This document shows, piece after piece, positions 12,251 through 24,781 of a DNA stretch of 64,000 bases (the stretch's first letter is position 1; every line of letters begins with the position of its first letter). The notes beneath the pieces are model-generated. The model had not been told where the DNA came from and searched no databases. It was given only the letters and a program-made list of their open reading frames with translations. Both the position numbers and the translations under genes were made by a program. The DNA comes from Hericium rajendrae (taxonomy: Eukaryota; Basidiomycota; Agaricomycetes; Russulales; Hericiaceae): positions 1,426,001-1,490,000 of the forward strand of contig CM065880.1 in assembly GCA_033439255.1 (NCBI GenBank), in the 5' to 3' direction.

Positions 12251-12327
12251 GATCACGTGCGACAGCGAGGACGGTGAGGGATCACGTGCGACAGCGAGGA
12301 CGGTCGGGCTCGCTGTCGCACATGATC
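12251..12327. repeat. palindrome with duplicated left arm (type G, copy 1)
   Basis: GATCACGTGCGACAGCGAG occurs at about 12251 and again at 12280, and its inverse CTCGCTGTCGCACATGATC lies at 12309-12327. A sister palindrome (GTCACGTGCAACAGCAAGCC with its inverse) is at 36235-36280 inside a Helitron. The arms contain CACGTG, a common bHLH site core, though a regulatory role is not shown. Confidence 0.8.
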
Positions 12328-12421
12328 AAAGATGTCATGTGATCATGTTCACTTTCAGCCACCCGGCCTCATTGCTGCCACATCTCTCTTGCTCTTTGCT
12401 GTCATCTTTGCTACAGACAAG

Positions 12422-12475
12422 GTAGGCTCTCACTCTCTTTTGCTCTATGTTGATGGTGCATCTGACCTTCTGTAG
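12422..12475 (+). other. probable 5' UTR intron
   Basis: The donor AAG|GTAGGC and acceptor TTCTGTAG bound 54 bp in a CT-rich leader (CTCTCTTGCTCTTTGCTG) just upstream of the ATG at 12498. Its length and ends match the coding introns of the gene that follows. Confidence 0.5.
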
Positions 12476-12497
12476 ACTCTCCAATCTTCATCTAATC

Positions 12498-15400
12498 ATG
12501 CCTCCTAAGCCAGCACAGCCTGATATCAGGTATGACCCCTGAGTCCATTTCTGATCTGATATCTCATTCAAGTCATCCCTTGCCAGTTTCATACCTTCTA
12601 AGGAGTTCAGTAAAGCCACCATCCATCCAGCCGTAGTGACTGTAGATAAGGCACAAGAGAAGAAGGCAGACTTCAGAGTAGAGGCAAAGCTGCTCCACAC
12701 CCTACCCTGGTTCAATGGAGATATCATGACTGTCTCCACAATCCGAACCTTGTTGCAGGGAAGGCGTGCACATGCACCAGACAGAGAGGCCATGAAAATG
12801 TTGGTACTAGCAGATCAGGATGCTGAAGACCGGTTATCTACTGTCTATGAGGTAATGCCATACTCTTCATTCTATTTGTGATGCTGTGATTAAATGTCAT
12901 GCAGACCTTTCTCACACACATGGATTCTTGGGGCAAAGAAGGGTTCTATGACTTGCCACCTCCAGAAAAAGCCAATCTCTGGAGGCTTATGGTTGAAGGT
13001 GGTAAAAATCTAAACAATGAGCAGGAACGCAAAGAGATCTTCAATGCGGTTCTGAACCTCTATTCTGGTCATCTGACTCTGGTCACAAATGTGATCGCAC
13101 GATACCAGATTGTCGATGTCATCTGCAAGATTCACGATATGACTCCTGCTCGAGGCCAAAAGCACTTGCATATGCCTCAGATTGCTGCATACAAGCAGCT
13201 TGTGCAAAAGACTAGTCTTTTGAAATCAGTATGAGCTATTATTCTTTTTTTTTTGCTTAATAATCTGATGTGTCTAAGGTGGTGGATGATCTAAAGTCTT
13301 GGCCAACTGTCATTGACAAGGCATATGATGCATTTCATACTCCCAACAAGCTAGCACTCTCTGATGGAACAGTGGCCACCACATCAAGTGACAGTATCAC
13401 ATCTGCAACTATGAAAGTCCTTGAAAATCATTGGTCATCAGGAATATGGAATGATGAGGTTGCAGCTCAGATCACAAGTGCTCTCTTGGAGGGTGTGATG
13501 AAGAAGGAACAGGCCAACTTATCCTTTCGTATCATTCAGCATTTTGAGATAGCAGCTGCTGGCCTGCAGGCTTTTATGAAGGTAATAGAGCTCAATTTCT
13601 TATACCTTACTACAAATTTAATAATGTAACTGTAGGCATATATCTTCATCATTGAAGATGATATATTCTGGCAAAACATATTTATGTAAGTCATATTATC
13701 TAGACTTAATGAACCATTTGTTTTTAATATCAGTCTTGTTATAGAGATGCCGACCTATCAGATGATAAAATTAAAAACATGGACAAGCCTAAACGTTCTA
13801 AATGGTTATCACCCATTCTACTTTGCCTATCTTTCTCTCCTATTGTGCTATTTCTGGGACGATCATTGCATATAGAGGCCTTCAGTCGATCTGCATATCT
13901 ACAGGTATGTTCTATTTAGTAATATTATTTTCTCTGTTGATATCAAACATATATATATTCTAGGTCATGATTCTTCTGGGAAATGTGCAGCGGCCTCCAC
14001 ATCTGGTCAAATTTGAGAGAATGATCTGGATTGCTTTGTTTGCTATTGCACGTGGTGCACCTGCCAATGTGCATGTGCCAGAACTGTTGCAATTTTGGAA
14101 AACCCATTTTTCTAAAACTGAAGATATAGCAGATGAGGCCACCTGGTTTCAGGAGCCCAAATATGGTTAGAGTTTACAATATGATCTTTGATTTTTGCTG
14201 ATCTAATACTCTTTTTAGGACGAGCAGAACAGCAGGATGAGCCAACATCTTCTGATGAAGCTGAAGAACACCTTTCCCAAGATATAGTGCTGAATGCAAA
14301 GACAGAGAAATTAGTTCATAGTCTGCCAGATGACTTTAGAACTACTATTGCTGAGGTCATGGCTGGCTTAGATTTCAGTAAGGTAGATCCAAATGCAATT
14401 GTACAAGGTCTTGTGGCAGTTTGGAAAAGCAATCCAGGTAAGTATTAATTTGCTATGTATTCAATCCAATAATCTAATATAATTATCTTTTAGCTAAAAA
14501 ATCAAAGTCTCCAAGGCAGAAGAAAGTGGTGAAGAAATTAGTTGAGGTAGAGTCAGAGTCAGAGGATTCAGAGGAGGATTCAGAAGAGGAGGATTCAGAG
14601 CAGGAGGAAAAGCAAAGGAAAGTTAAGGAGAAGGAGAGAAAAAAGGAGAAGGAGAAGAAGGAAAAGGAGCAGAAGGAGAAGAAAGAGAAGGAGAAGGAGA
14701 AGAAGGAGAAGGAAAAGAAGGAGAAGGAGGAGAAAGAGAAAAAGGAGAAGGAGGAAAAAGAGAAGGAGGAGAAGGAGAAAGAGCTGCAGAAGAAACAACA
14801 AGACAAAATTGCAGAGCAGCCAGAGGAGCAGACACAGGAAGAGATTGAGATCAGGGTGGATCCTAACAGGTTTATCAGAAACATGCAAGACAGAAAACAA
14901 GGTAGTGTTCCAGACAACAAAATCATTCAGGCTCTTAAAAACAAGATCAATACACTGCATTATGAGCTGGCTAACATACCAGTAAGCTTCTGATCCTACT
15001 ATTTTTGTTTGCATATAACAATTCTAATCATATATTAGAAACTGCCTGCATTAGATAAGAAACCTGCTAAGGTATGCATGCTATATTATTCAGAGCTTTA
15101 TTACTGACTTGCTTTGTTTAAATTAGCTAAATTCTGAGCCTATCATGCTTCCTGCATACTGTGCAAAAAGAGATGATATGGTCAATGTTCCTTATATACC
15201 TCTTATTATGGAGAATGAGGTGAGTGACTACAAGCTTTATTTTGTTTTTACCACTAACACTTAGTATTCAATAGGACGACTTTCAGGTTACTTTAGGCAA
15301 CAAGCTAAAAACTGCTCTATTCGCCAGCCTACAGCCAGATGGACAGCCACGCATGTGTAACAAGTCTGCCAAACAACAGGAACATCCTGACAGAGACACT

Positions 15401-17187
15401 AGCTCAGCAGTCTATGTTACCTCCTGTGACAGTTTTGCAGATCTAGACACCACTATCATTCAAAGCATCTTCTCTCGCAGGCATATCTTGGTGCATAGTC
15501 AGTCTAGTTCCAGAAGATGGAGTTGGAATGAAGAGTCTATGGGAAGATTGGGTGATCTGGATGAAATTGTTGAAATTCAAGGTAAGATTATATTTATATC
15601 ATAGGACAGAAACTAATAAATGTTTATATGGCAGATATGGCTTATAGGTCTGCAGACAATGCACAGGCGCAGTTGAGAAAGGGCACACGCCGTGACATTC
15701 TTCTAGCAGGCATGGATCCAGAACTGCTTTCAGAAGATCTGTGCACCTTGTATGATGGCAAGATCTTGAATGGGTTAGATAATGCTTGCCCAGAACCTTT
15801 GGCAGAAATGCCCAACTTTAGGTATGATTATAATTTACATCTGTTTTCTAATTATACTAACTAAGGAATACTCAGCTCTCTAGCCAGTCATGAACTTGTC
15901 TTGAGGCACTCTGAGGCTATTTTGCAGACTCATCTGCATGATAGGCCAACGACTGATTTGTCCTGGGCCACTGTAGCAACTAAAGGGTCTATTTCAGACT
16001 TCCATGAGGATACAGATGGTCTAGCTACAGCTTCAAAGCCTTTGGTTGGTAGCAAGCTCTGGATTCTGCTTACACCCAAAGATCCATGGAAGGACGATAT
16101 CAGCAACTTGAACACCTATCTGGACATCCATGACTTTTCTAATTTAGATCTCAATGAGTACTATGTAGAAGCTATTCTCTTGCAGCCAGGCCAGACTCTG
16201 TAAGTAAAAATAATTGTTCTTTTGCTTTTCAATTCTGACTTTTGACATTCATTTAGCTATCAACGGCCTTGCACTCGACACTGGGTGTATGGAATTGAGG
16301 CAACCATGGTTTATGGTCGGCATTTCTATGCCCAAGCCTGCTTGGATTGTAGCTTTTTTGGACAGATTCATTCTCAGATGCTGGGAACCATTCACAATAA
16401 CACATCTCATCCATCTGTCCGTCCTATACTAGCTGATTTTATGGCTTGGTGGGCTTATCTTTTAGACCATCCTTCTTCTGGTGGTGAGTCATATTTTACA
16501 TTTATCTTTAATATTCTGTCTAATTATATTGTAGCTCAATACCCAGACATCAACACAGTTCAAGGGATGCACATCTTTTTGGCAGCTGCACATGCTGTCA
16601 TCTTTGCACCAACCTTATCAGCTGTCAAGAATCTTGTGCCTCGACCTGATGCTACAGCTCAAGCTCACAAAATTATCAATGGACTGGCTTTGACAAAGAT
16701 GATGAAGCACTACCTCAGTGAAGGTTGTCAGGAGGAGTGGGCCTATCCTCTGAAATTTTTTACTAGCATCAGCAGAGATGTTGCTCAAGCTTGGATCCAC
16801 TATAGTGAGCAGATTGAGATCAGGCCAGATCTTCTTCAAGCTATTGGCCCAAGAAGGTCCTCTTCTGATCTGTACACCTCTCTCTGCTCTGATCTGAACA
16901 AGTTCTGGAGCAAGAAGCTGAATATTCAAGAGGAAATGGATGAGTGGTGGTTGGATAAAGATGCTGACCTTCCTGAAAGCCTACAGCCTTATGTTGGAGA
17001 TGAATCAAGACCTGTATGGAAGAAGGCGGATGACTATGAGAGTCCTCGCTGGGTGGAAACTCACTTTGAATCATCGTTGGCAGTTTGGGAGACTATAGGT
17101 GGGGGCATAGCAGAAGAAGAGCTAGAAAAGAGAAAGATGGGAGATCAGGATTCAAGTCAGCCATCCAAGAAGACTCGTCACAAATAG
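12498..17187 (+). CDS. JmjC-domain-like protein with Lys/Glu-rich linker
   Basis: A large spliced gene starting MPPKPAQPDI at 12498 and ending with TAG at 17185-17187. Introns are about 53-60 bp (for example 12530-12586 and 12852-12904). The N-terminal 500 or so residues are an unrecognised mostly helical region (exons 12587-14450). A very long charged stretch at 14530-14790 (KEKEKKEKEQKEK-type repeats) follows. The C-terminal half looks like the JmjC cupin of mushroom-specific expansions: DLSWATVATKGSISDFHEDT gives an HxD metal pair (His near 16003), VGSKLWILL follows, then AILLQPGQTLYQRP, a distal His in TRHWVYG (near 16279) and YGRHFYAQ. JmjC enzymes are Fe(II)/2-oxoglutarate dioxygenases, usually histone or protein demethylases or hydroxylases; the substrate here is unknown. 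No premature stop was seen in the coding exons. Confidence 0.6.
14526..14800 (+). repeat. purine-rich Lys/Glu codon repeat inside the JmjC-like gene
   Basis: AAG/GAG/GAA codons run with almost no interruption and encode an acidic Ser/Glu stretch (SESEDSEEDSEEEDSEQEE), then alternating KEK/EKE residues expected to form a highly charged single helix or disordered linker. Minus-strand reading frames here, rich in Ser, Phe and Leu, are artefacts of the purine bias. Confidence 0.85.
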
Positions 17188-17189
17188 TG

Positions 17190-17990
17190 ATATTACTCTA
17201 TAGTAGAAATGATTGTATGGCAGGAAAGCAGAGTTTATTGACTTCTCTTTTATTTTTCACTAAGATAGAGTATAAGAGAGTGATGATGCACAATATAGTT
17301 AGTTTTTTGAATTCATTGGGCGGATCATCTACTTCATTCTCACTTTCTCATTATATAATGCTAGGAATGCTACATGTCTGACACAGATAGATGTGGAGAG
17401 CTAACTAGTGGTTTATGATCAAATGATCAAATGAGAAAGTTTGCTGTTAAAAAGAGAACCCTTTTGACAAGGATGACAAATGTCAGCTGCAGCTGGCTAG
17501 CAAGGATCAAGCCATTGCAGAAAGGTCTACACATATCAAACATTAGCTAAACCAAGCTGTCGACTGCAAGAGGAACCCCTTGAGTTGACAATCAGAAGAG
17601 AGAGGAGAGTTAGCCCACAAAAGACTCACTTAAGTGATACTTAAGTGATACCTTTAAATCAAGTACACTAAGGGCAAAATGCAAGAGTGCTTTACGTTCT
17701 GCAAGTTTTGCATAGATCAAGATGCATAGAATAGGTTAAAAAATGATGAATGAGTAAATTCTGACACATTTGAAAACAAGTGAATTGGTCAAGAACTCAC
17801 CGAGTTATAGTAAATAAAACAAAGCGTAAAAGAAAAAGTCAGGCCAGAGCTGGAATTGAACCTGCAAACTCGTCAGATTGATGATCTTGCAATTACATAA
17901 GCCAACTGCCAAATGGGGATGGTCATCGTTTTGGTGTCGTTTTCGATAGGAAAAGCCGGTATAGAGTAAACGATTCTAAGGAATCGTAAT
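17190..17990 (-). mobile_element. truncated non-autonomous Helitron, 5' end at 17990
   Basis: Read on the minus strand, the element begins at 17990 with TTACGATTCCTTAGAATCG, the same terminus as the elements at 51358 and 37502. It then matches the 51358 element for about 330 bp, including a tRNA-like segment with a B-box-like AGGTTCAATTCC at about 17852-17864. The expected 3' hairpin is missing, so the inner boundary is unknown and some of 17190-17640 may be flanking DNA. It abuts the interior of a family A MITE at 17991. Confidence 0.6.
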
Positions 17991-18366
17991 TTTTGAAAAT
18001 CTGAGAGTGTCTGATTTCAAATCTGGAGGTCAAATATCAGTCAGATGGATCAGACAGTGTCAGACACCATCAGATGCTCTCAGACAGTTGCAGATAATTT
18101 TCAGATATTTGACCTCCAGATTTGAAAAAATTCTCAGGTCAGACACTCTCAGATTTAGAAAATTTCAGATATCAGAAATTTTGTTATATCTATTAGTTAG
18201 AGATTACAAACTTATATATCTGACAATAAATGTCTTTACTTAAATGTAAAAGTTTGATCAGATATTTGCCTGTTAAGATTGCTTTCAGGTGGATCAGGTC
18301 AATCAGGAGCTGTCAGTAGGGTTAGAAATTGTCAGGTCAATCAGAAAGTTGTCAACCTTCCTGATG
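17991..18366. mobile_element. family A MITE, right 376 bp only
   Basis: This aligns with the last 377 bp of the intact copies and ends CCTTCCTGATG at 18366. The break falls in the AAATTTTT stretch where the Helitron terminus at 17990 is joined, as expected if a Helitron inserted at an A|T site within the MITE. The left part of the MITE and the DNA beyond it are not in the window, so a deletion or rearrangement followed. Confidence 0.8.
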
Positions 18367-18368
18367 TA

Positions 18369-21300
18369 CTACAAAGGCAACTTGGTCATATGATGAAATC
18401 TCAGACTTTATACAAGGAGATGCTATATTTCATAATAACACATCTTGGAACTTCATTTCTCATAGTGAAGATTTAATACCAGCAGCTAATGATATGATTA
18501 TAACTTCTATTCCAATTTCCAAGCTGACTAGGCTCACAAAAAGTGCTATTATTAATATATGCTGTCAACATAAGATACAAGCAAACAATCAAAATATGTT
18601 GCAAGACTTGCAAAATAAATTGAACAATCATAGCTGTAAGACAGAAAATTGTCAACAATATTTCACATTGTTTAAACTTGCTAAAAATAAAAATAGCATA
18701 AAATGTAAAAAATATAGAAAAAATACAAAGAAGGTCCAGCAAGATGAATCATGTTTTCCTCCAAGTCCTCCTTCAAAAACACTTATTGAAGATATTGTTT
18801 CTGAATACTGTAATGATATACAATCAAATATGATATTGGAGAGCTTATGTAGTGTCTGTGGTCTTTTGACTTCACTTCAACATCTGACAGATATGTCTGA
18901 ACATGATTTAGACTTGTCTATCCTTGAAACTGACAATATTTTCATTGCAAGGCAGGAAAGACACATGTCATCAGATATAATACAATCTTATAAAGGACCC
19001 TTACTTGATAAACACTCACAAAGCATCTGTAATATTTGTCTTCAAGAGTTAAAAAAGAGAAAGATACCAAAACATGCTCTAATCAATGGCAATTGGATAG
19101 GTGAGATTCCAGAGCAGCTACAGAATCTCAGCTGGACAGAAAAGATGCTTATCTCAAGGGTGTGTCACAACCGATGCATTGTACGCGTGCACAAGTCTGG
19201 CTTACACAAAATGTCAGCAAATGCAGTTTTTTTCTCTACTCCTATGCCTAAGATATATGCAAAGCTTCCACCTAGCCTTGATGAATTAGATGAAGTTATG
19301 GCATTTGTTTATATAGGTCAAACTCAGCCTACAGAAAAAGAATTTAAGCAAACGCCTCTTTTGGTTCGAAGAAACAAAGTTGCTCATGCTTTAGAATGGC
19401 TTAAGCTTAATCATATTGATTATGCTGACTTGGATATATCTTATGAGAATCTGAACACATATCCAGAAGACATTCCTCCTGTAGTTGTAGAGTGCAAAAT
19501 TTCAGATGAAGCTATTGAGTCTGGAATGATGTCAGTGTCTGATGAACCTCTTCAAGGTGTAGAGTCTGGAAAATGTCCCTTTATTGTACATGGTTTGATA
19601 GGTGGAGATTTGGAGAAAAAGACTACTCAACAGCTTAGAGCAATTGCTTTACAGCATATGAGAGGCAAGAACAACAGAGCTTTAGGAGTTGGACAAGCTG
19701 CAAATCCAGAGTCAATATATAACAATCCTCAGCTTTATCCTCAAATATTTCCATGGCTATTTCCATATGGCCTAGGGGGTGTTGGCAATAGCAATGGCAG
19801 TGTAAAAATCTCTGATCATGCAAGAAAAAATGATCTATTGATGTACCATGACAAAAGATTTCAATATGAGGCTATGTTTCCCTTGGTCTGTATCAATCAC
19901 GATCAAATCAAAGAGAGTACAACAGGTGGTTACCTTTTGGCCAAAAAAGCCAATTTTTCCAATATAGCAGATAGACTCATGTCAGTGAATCCAGAAGTTC
20001 TGAGTCAACTTATAGATAGATTGGCTGAGGGAGAAAGAGTACAACCAGAGACAGATGAGGAAAAACTCTGTTATCAAATTATCAATGATTTGGACCATGT
20101 TGCTCATCATGTACAAGGTTCAAAGACAGGTCGCAAATATATGAGAAATGAGATCTGGTCTCTTATATCATATTTGGGTGCTCCGTCTTGGTTTATTACA
20201 TTTGCACCAGCAGATCTTAAACATCCTATCTGTTTGTATTTTGCTGACAAAGACATAAGATTCTATCCAAAGCTTTATGGAAAGGATGAGCAGTTTCGTC
20301 TTATTGCTAGCAATCCTGTAGCAGGTGCCAGGTTTTTCAAACTCATGGTGGACTTGTTTATCAAACATGTATTGAGATTCAATGACAAAAGAAGAGGATT
20401 GTATGGTAAGACTGCTGGATACTATGGAACTGTGGAACAACAAGGTCGTTTAAGCCTTCATTTGCATACTATGATCTGGATTTAAGATTGTTTGTCACCT
20501 CAGGAAATTAGAGATAGAATTTTAGACCCTACTTCAGAGTTTCAAAAGGAGATGATTAGATACTTAGAAAGTTGTCATCAAGGAGAATTTATAGATAGCA
20601 CTATGGCAAAAGTAGAAAATGACATGATACAACAAGTAGAAAAGGATGTACACTATGTTGAACCAACTCAAGTTTTACCAGAAGCTCCACCCAAACCATG
20701 CAAAATACATGTAAAAAAAGATGATGTACCTTTAGTATCAAGTTTTGAAGTGGAGCATAATACAAATGAATATGTAATGGATTGCAGCAATTGTCAAGAA
20801 ACATGTTCATGGTGGACACATTTTAAAAAGAGAGTCAATGAACTTTTATATTTGTCTAATGTTCACAGTTGCGATAAAGGAGGTTGCAAGAATAAAAAAT
20901 ATGACAGTTGCAAAGCTCGTTTTCCAAGAGACACATATCTAGCTTCTTTAATAGACAAGGACAGTGGTAGCATTATCATGAAAAAAGGAGAGGCCATGCT
21001 CAATACATTTTCCACACCTTTAACATATCTTTTGGGATGTAATACAGATGTAACTAGTATGCTTTCAGGAACTGCCATTAAGTCTATTGTTGCATATATT
21101 ACTGACTACATTACCAAGTCACTTTTAAATACTCATGTCATGTTTCAAGCTATTCGCAGTGTATTTGATAAAAATACTACTTATATTGGTGGTGACAGCT
21201 CTAGACAAGAAAAAGCAAGAAAGTTAATAGTTCAGATAGTAAATTCTTTGACTGTAAAATTAGAAATGGGATCTCCCATGGCATGTATGTATCTTTTGTC

Positions 21301-24200
21301 TCATCCAGATCACTACACAAGTCACTTGTTCAAGGTTTTCTTTTGGAGTACATATGTAAAACAAGTGAGCCAAGATTGGAATCAAATTGATGATTTTCAT
21401 GAAAATGTTCCTGATAAAGTGATACTAAATCAAATTCAAGGAAAGTTAGTAGGCTTGTCTCCAATTCTTGATTATATGTATAGACCAAAAGAACTAAGTG
21501 ATGTGACTTTATATGATTGGATACGTCTATATGAAAAAAGGCCATTGAGTGGACTAAAAAAATCAAAATCATATTCCTCAAGTAAAAAATCACAGTCTAA
21601 GGATGAATACATCTTAGATGTGAATGTGGATGATACTGAAAAAATGGACATTGATGTGAAAGAAGAAGAGGAAAAGAGAAAAGAGATAGAATATGAAGAG
21701 GAGGAGAACAATGACTATGTATATACTGATGAAGAAGAAGAGGATGAAGAAGAGTATGATCCAAATGATAAGGATTATGATCCAAAAAATCATAATCAAG
21801 ATACAAAGAAAAAAATAGTACCAAAAATGTTATTTATTGAGCCTCATCCTCAATTAAAAAGTCATTATATTCATAAATTTGATGAGAGCAAAAGTAAAGT
21901 GCTAAACTTCACTGGAGGTCCTTTGCCCAGAAGGGATAAAGAAAATAGAGAGGAGTATTGTCAGACTATGCTTACATTATTCAAGCCTTGGAGATCTGGT
22001 CTGGATCTCAAAAAGAAAGAACAGTCATGGGATGATGCATTTGAGAATTACAAGTTTACTTCTCGACAAAAACAGGTGATGGATTTTTTTCAAATCAAAT
22101 ATGAATGCAATGATGCTAGAGATGATTTTTCTGCACAACGAAAACAACAAGCACTGAATGATAGCTTTGGTGATAAAATCTTTGCCACATTTCAGCATGA
22201 GCTTGATGGTCAACATGATGAAGATGAAGCAACTGCCAACTGGGGTGTTGATAGTCTTACAGAAAAGCTTCAAGAAGAATGGGATGATATAGGCAAAAAA
22301 CAACAAAAAAGACTGACAGATATGTATGAGATGCATAAAGTTATTCAAGGTACTGGATGGTTAAATCCAAGTAAAGTAGAGCAGACAGAAAATGCTGTTG
22401 ATGAGAATGTCATGTTATCCAAGTCTCAAAAGGAATGGAAAGCAACTCTAGCATGAGAAAAAGATATCATTTTGGCCAAAAGAGATCTTGAAGCTAGCAA
22501 TGCAGAAAAGAATAATGATACTTCCTATGGAGATCTTTATAATGTAAATGAAGTCAAGTTGATGAGTAAAGCATATTTAGATTACAATTATCATCCAAAA
22601 AATCCAGAGGATAGATTAAACATTGATGAAATAGCTAAGACATTCACACTAAATGTTGAGCAATCAAGAGCATTCAAAATTATTGCAAATCATGCTGTGA
22701 CTCCACAGTCTGAGCAGCTCAAGATGTATTTAGGGGGTATGGCTGGCACAGGCAAGTCACAAGTCATCAAAGCTATGATCAAGTTTTTTGAGCAGAGACA
22801 AGAGTCTTACAAATTTTTAATCATGGCACCTACGGGAGCTGCAGCAGCTTTGATAGGAGGATCGACATACCATTCTATGTTAGCTATCAATAAATTTCAA
22901 CCAGAAGGAGGCAAAGGTGTATCTACTCTGGCTGATATTCGTACTAGGCTTCAACATGTTCAGTACATCTTTTTAGATGAGGTGTCTATGGTAGATTGCA
23001 ATAGTTTATACAATATCAGTGCCCAAATGAGCAGTGCACTTAAAGTAGAAGATCAGCCTTTTGGAGGTGTAAACATCATTCTTGCTGGTGACTTTGCTCA
23101 ACTGCCTCCTCCTGCTAATAGTGCCTTGTACAGCCAAGATGTAGATACTGTAATTCACACTACTCATTCTCATCTAAAACAAAAGGCTTGTTTAGGAAAA
23201 GCATTATGGCATCAGTTTGTGACTGTGGTAATTTTAAGACAGAATATGCGCCAAAAAACACAGACACCTGATGATGCTAGATTCAGAAGAGCTTTAGAAA
23301 ATATGAGATACAAATATTGTACAGAAGATGATATCAACCTTCTTAGATCTAGAATTACAGGACCTGAGGCCAATAGACCCAATATTGCAGATCCTCAATT
23401 TCGAAATGTATCTATCATTACATCATTCAATATTCAGAGAGATGAAATTAATGAAGCAGGAACAATTCGATGTGGAATAGAGTCCGGCCAAAAGCTTGTA
23501 CACTTTTATTCTATAGATAGATGGCATAAGGCTGATGAATCTTTGTCAAGTAAAAAGAAAAAAAATATGTATAGTGATCCTATAAGAGCAAACAATCAAA
23601 TTCACATTACCTTGCAAAGAAAACTATGAGAGTTAATTCCATCTATGACTAAACACTATGCAGGAAAATTATCTTTGTGTATAGGAATGCCTGTCATGCT
23701 CAAACACAATGAAGCAACTGAGATGTGTATTACCAATGGAGCTGAAGGTGTGGTCGTAGGATGGAAGTGTCATACTGGTATTGATGATAAGCTTGTGTTA
23801 GATGTAGTCTTTGTGAGATTGACTTGTGCACCTAAGCCAGTGCAACTCACAGGGCTGCCTCTTAATGTTGTTCCTATCTCCAGAGTTGAAGAGAAAATCA
23901 AATGCTTTATGCCCAATGATAAAGAAATATGGATTAGTAGATCTCAGATTCCTATCCTACCTAACTTTTCAATGACAGACTATGCTTCTCAAGGAAGAAC
24001 ACGACCATTCAATGTTGTTGATATTCAAAATTGTAAGGACCAAAGAGGAGTCTATACTGCTCTCTCACGAAGCTCAAGTATTGCTGGAACAGCCATTCTT
24101 CAGCAGTTTAATACTGACAAAATTAAAGGAAGACTCCCTGGATATCTAAGATCAGAATTTAGAGAGCTTGAGCTATTAGATGAAATAACTTGTCTTCAAT
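18369..24200 (+). pseudogene. Helitron Rep-helicase (RepHel), decayed
   Basis: One reading frame runs from the MITE end to 24200 (no true start survives), broken by three in-frame stops: TAA at 20483, TGA at 22454 and TGA at 23627. In order it shows an N-terminal DUF6570-like region with Cys pairs (CSVC and CNIC, 18850-19060), a Helitron-like N domain (about 19820-20280), the Rep HUH motif SLHLHTMIW (near 20455-20478), the Rep tyrosine motif AYITDYITKSLL (near 21092-21128), an acidic linker (21640-21790), and a Pif1-type helicase with Walker A GMAGTGKS (near 22738), Walker B FLDEVSMV (near 22972), AGDFAQLPP and the terminal YTALSRSSS. Helitrons move by rolling-circle replication. All segments stay in one frame, so the decay is by point mutation. 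A MITE interrupts the gene at 24201. Confidence 0.93.
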
Positions 24201-24781
24201 CATCAGGAAGGTTGACAACTTTCTGATTGACCTGACAATTTCTAACCCTACTGATAGCTCCTGATTGACCTGATCTACCTGAAAGCAATCTTAACAGGCA
24301 AATATCTGATCAAACTTTTACATTTAAGTAAAGACATTCATTGTCAGATATATAAGTTTGTAATCTCTAACTAATAGATATAACAAAATCTCTGATATCT
24401 GAAATTTTCTAAATCTGAGAGTGTCTGATCTGAGATTTTTTTCAAATCTGGAGGTCAAATATCTGAAAATTATCTGCAACTGTCTGAGAGCATCTGATGG
24501 TGTCTGACACTGTCTGATCCATCTGACTGATATTTGACCTCCAGATTTGAAATCAGACACTCTCAGATTTTCAAAAATTTCAGATATCAAAGATTTTGAT
24601 ATATCTATTAGTTAGAGATTAAAAACTTATATATCTGACAATAAATGTCTTTTCTTGAATGTAAAAGTCTGATCAGATATTTGCTTCTCAAGATTGCTTT
24701 CAGGTGGATCAGGTCAATCAGAAGCTGTCAGTAGGGTTAGAAATTGTCAGGTCAATCAGAAAGTTGTCAACCTTCCTGATG
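24201..24781. mobile_element. family A MITE inside the Helitron gene
   Basis: A full-length 581 bp copy with CATCAGGAAGG and CCTTCCTGATG ends and an AT duplication at 24199-24200 and 24782-24783. Removing the element and one AT (583 bp) rejoins the Helitron frame without a gap or stop across the junction (ITCLQ then YYKKLPAIIDAP), which fixes its boundaries independently of the repeat itself. Confidence 0.95.

Noticed and set aside
14483-15014. Minus-strand Ser/Phe- and Leu-rich frames
   Set aside because: They are complements of the Lys/Glu codon repeat of the plus-strand JmjC-like gene.
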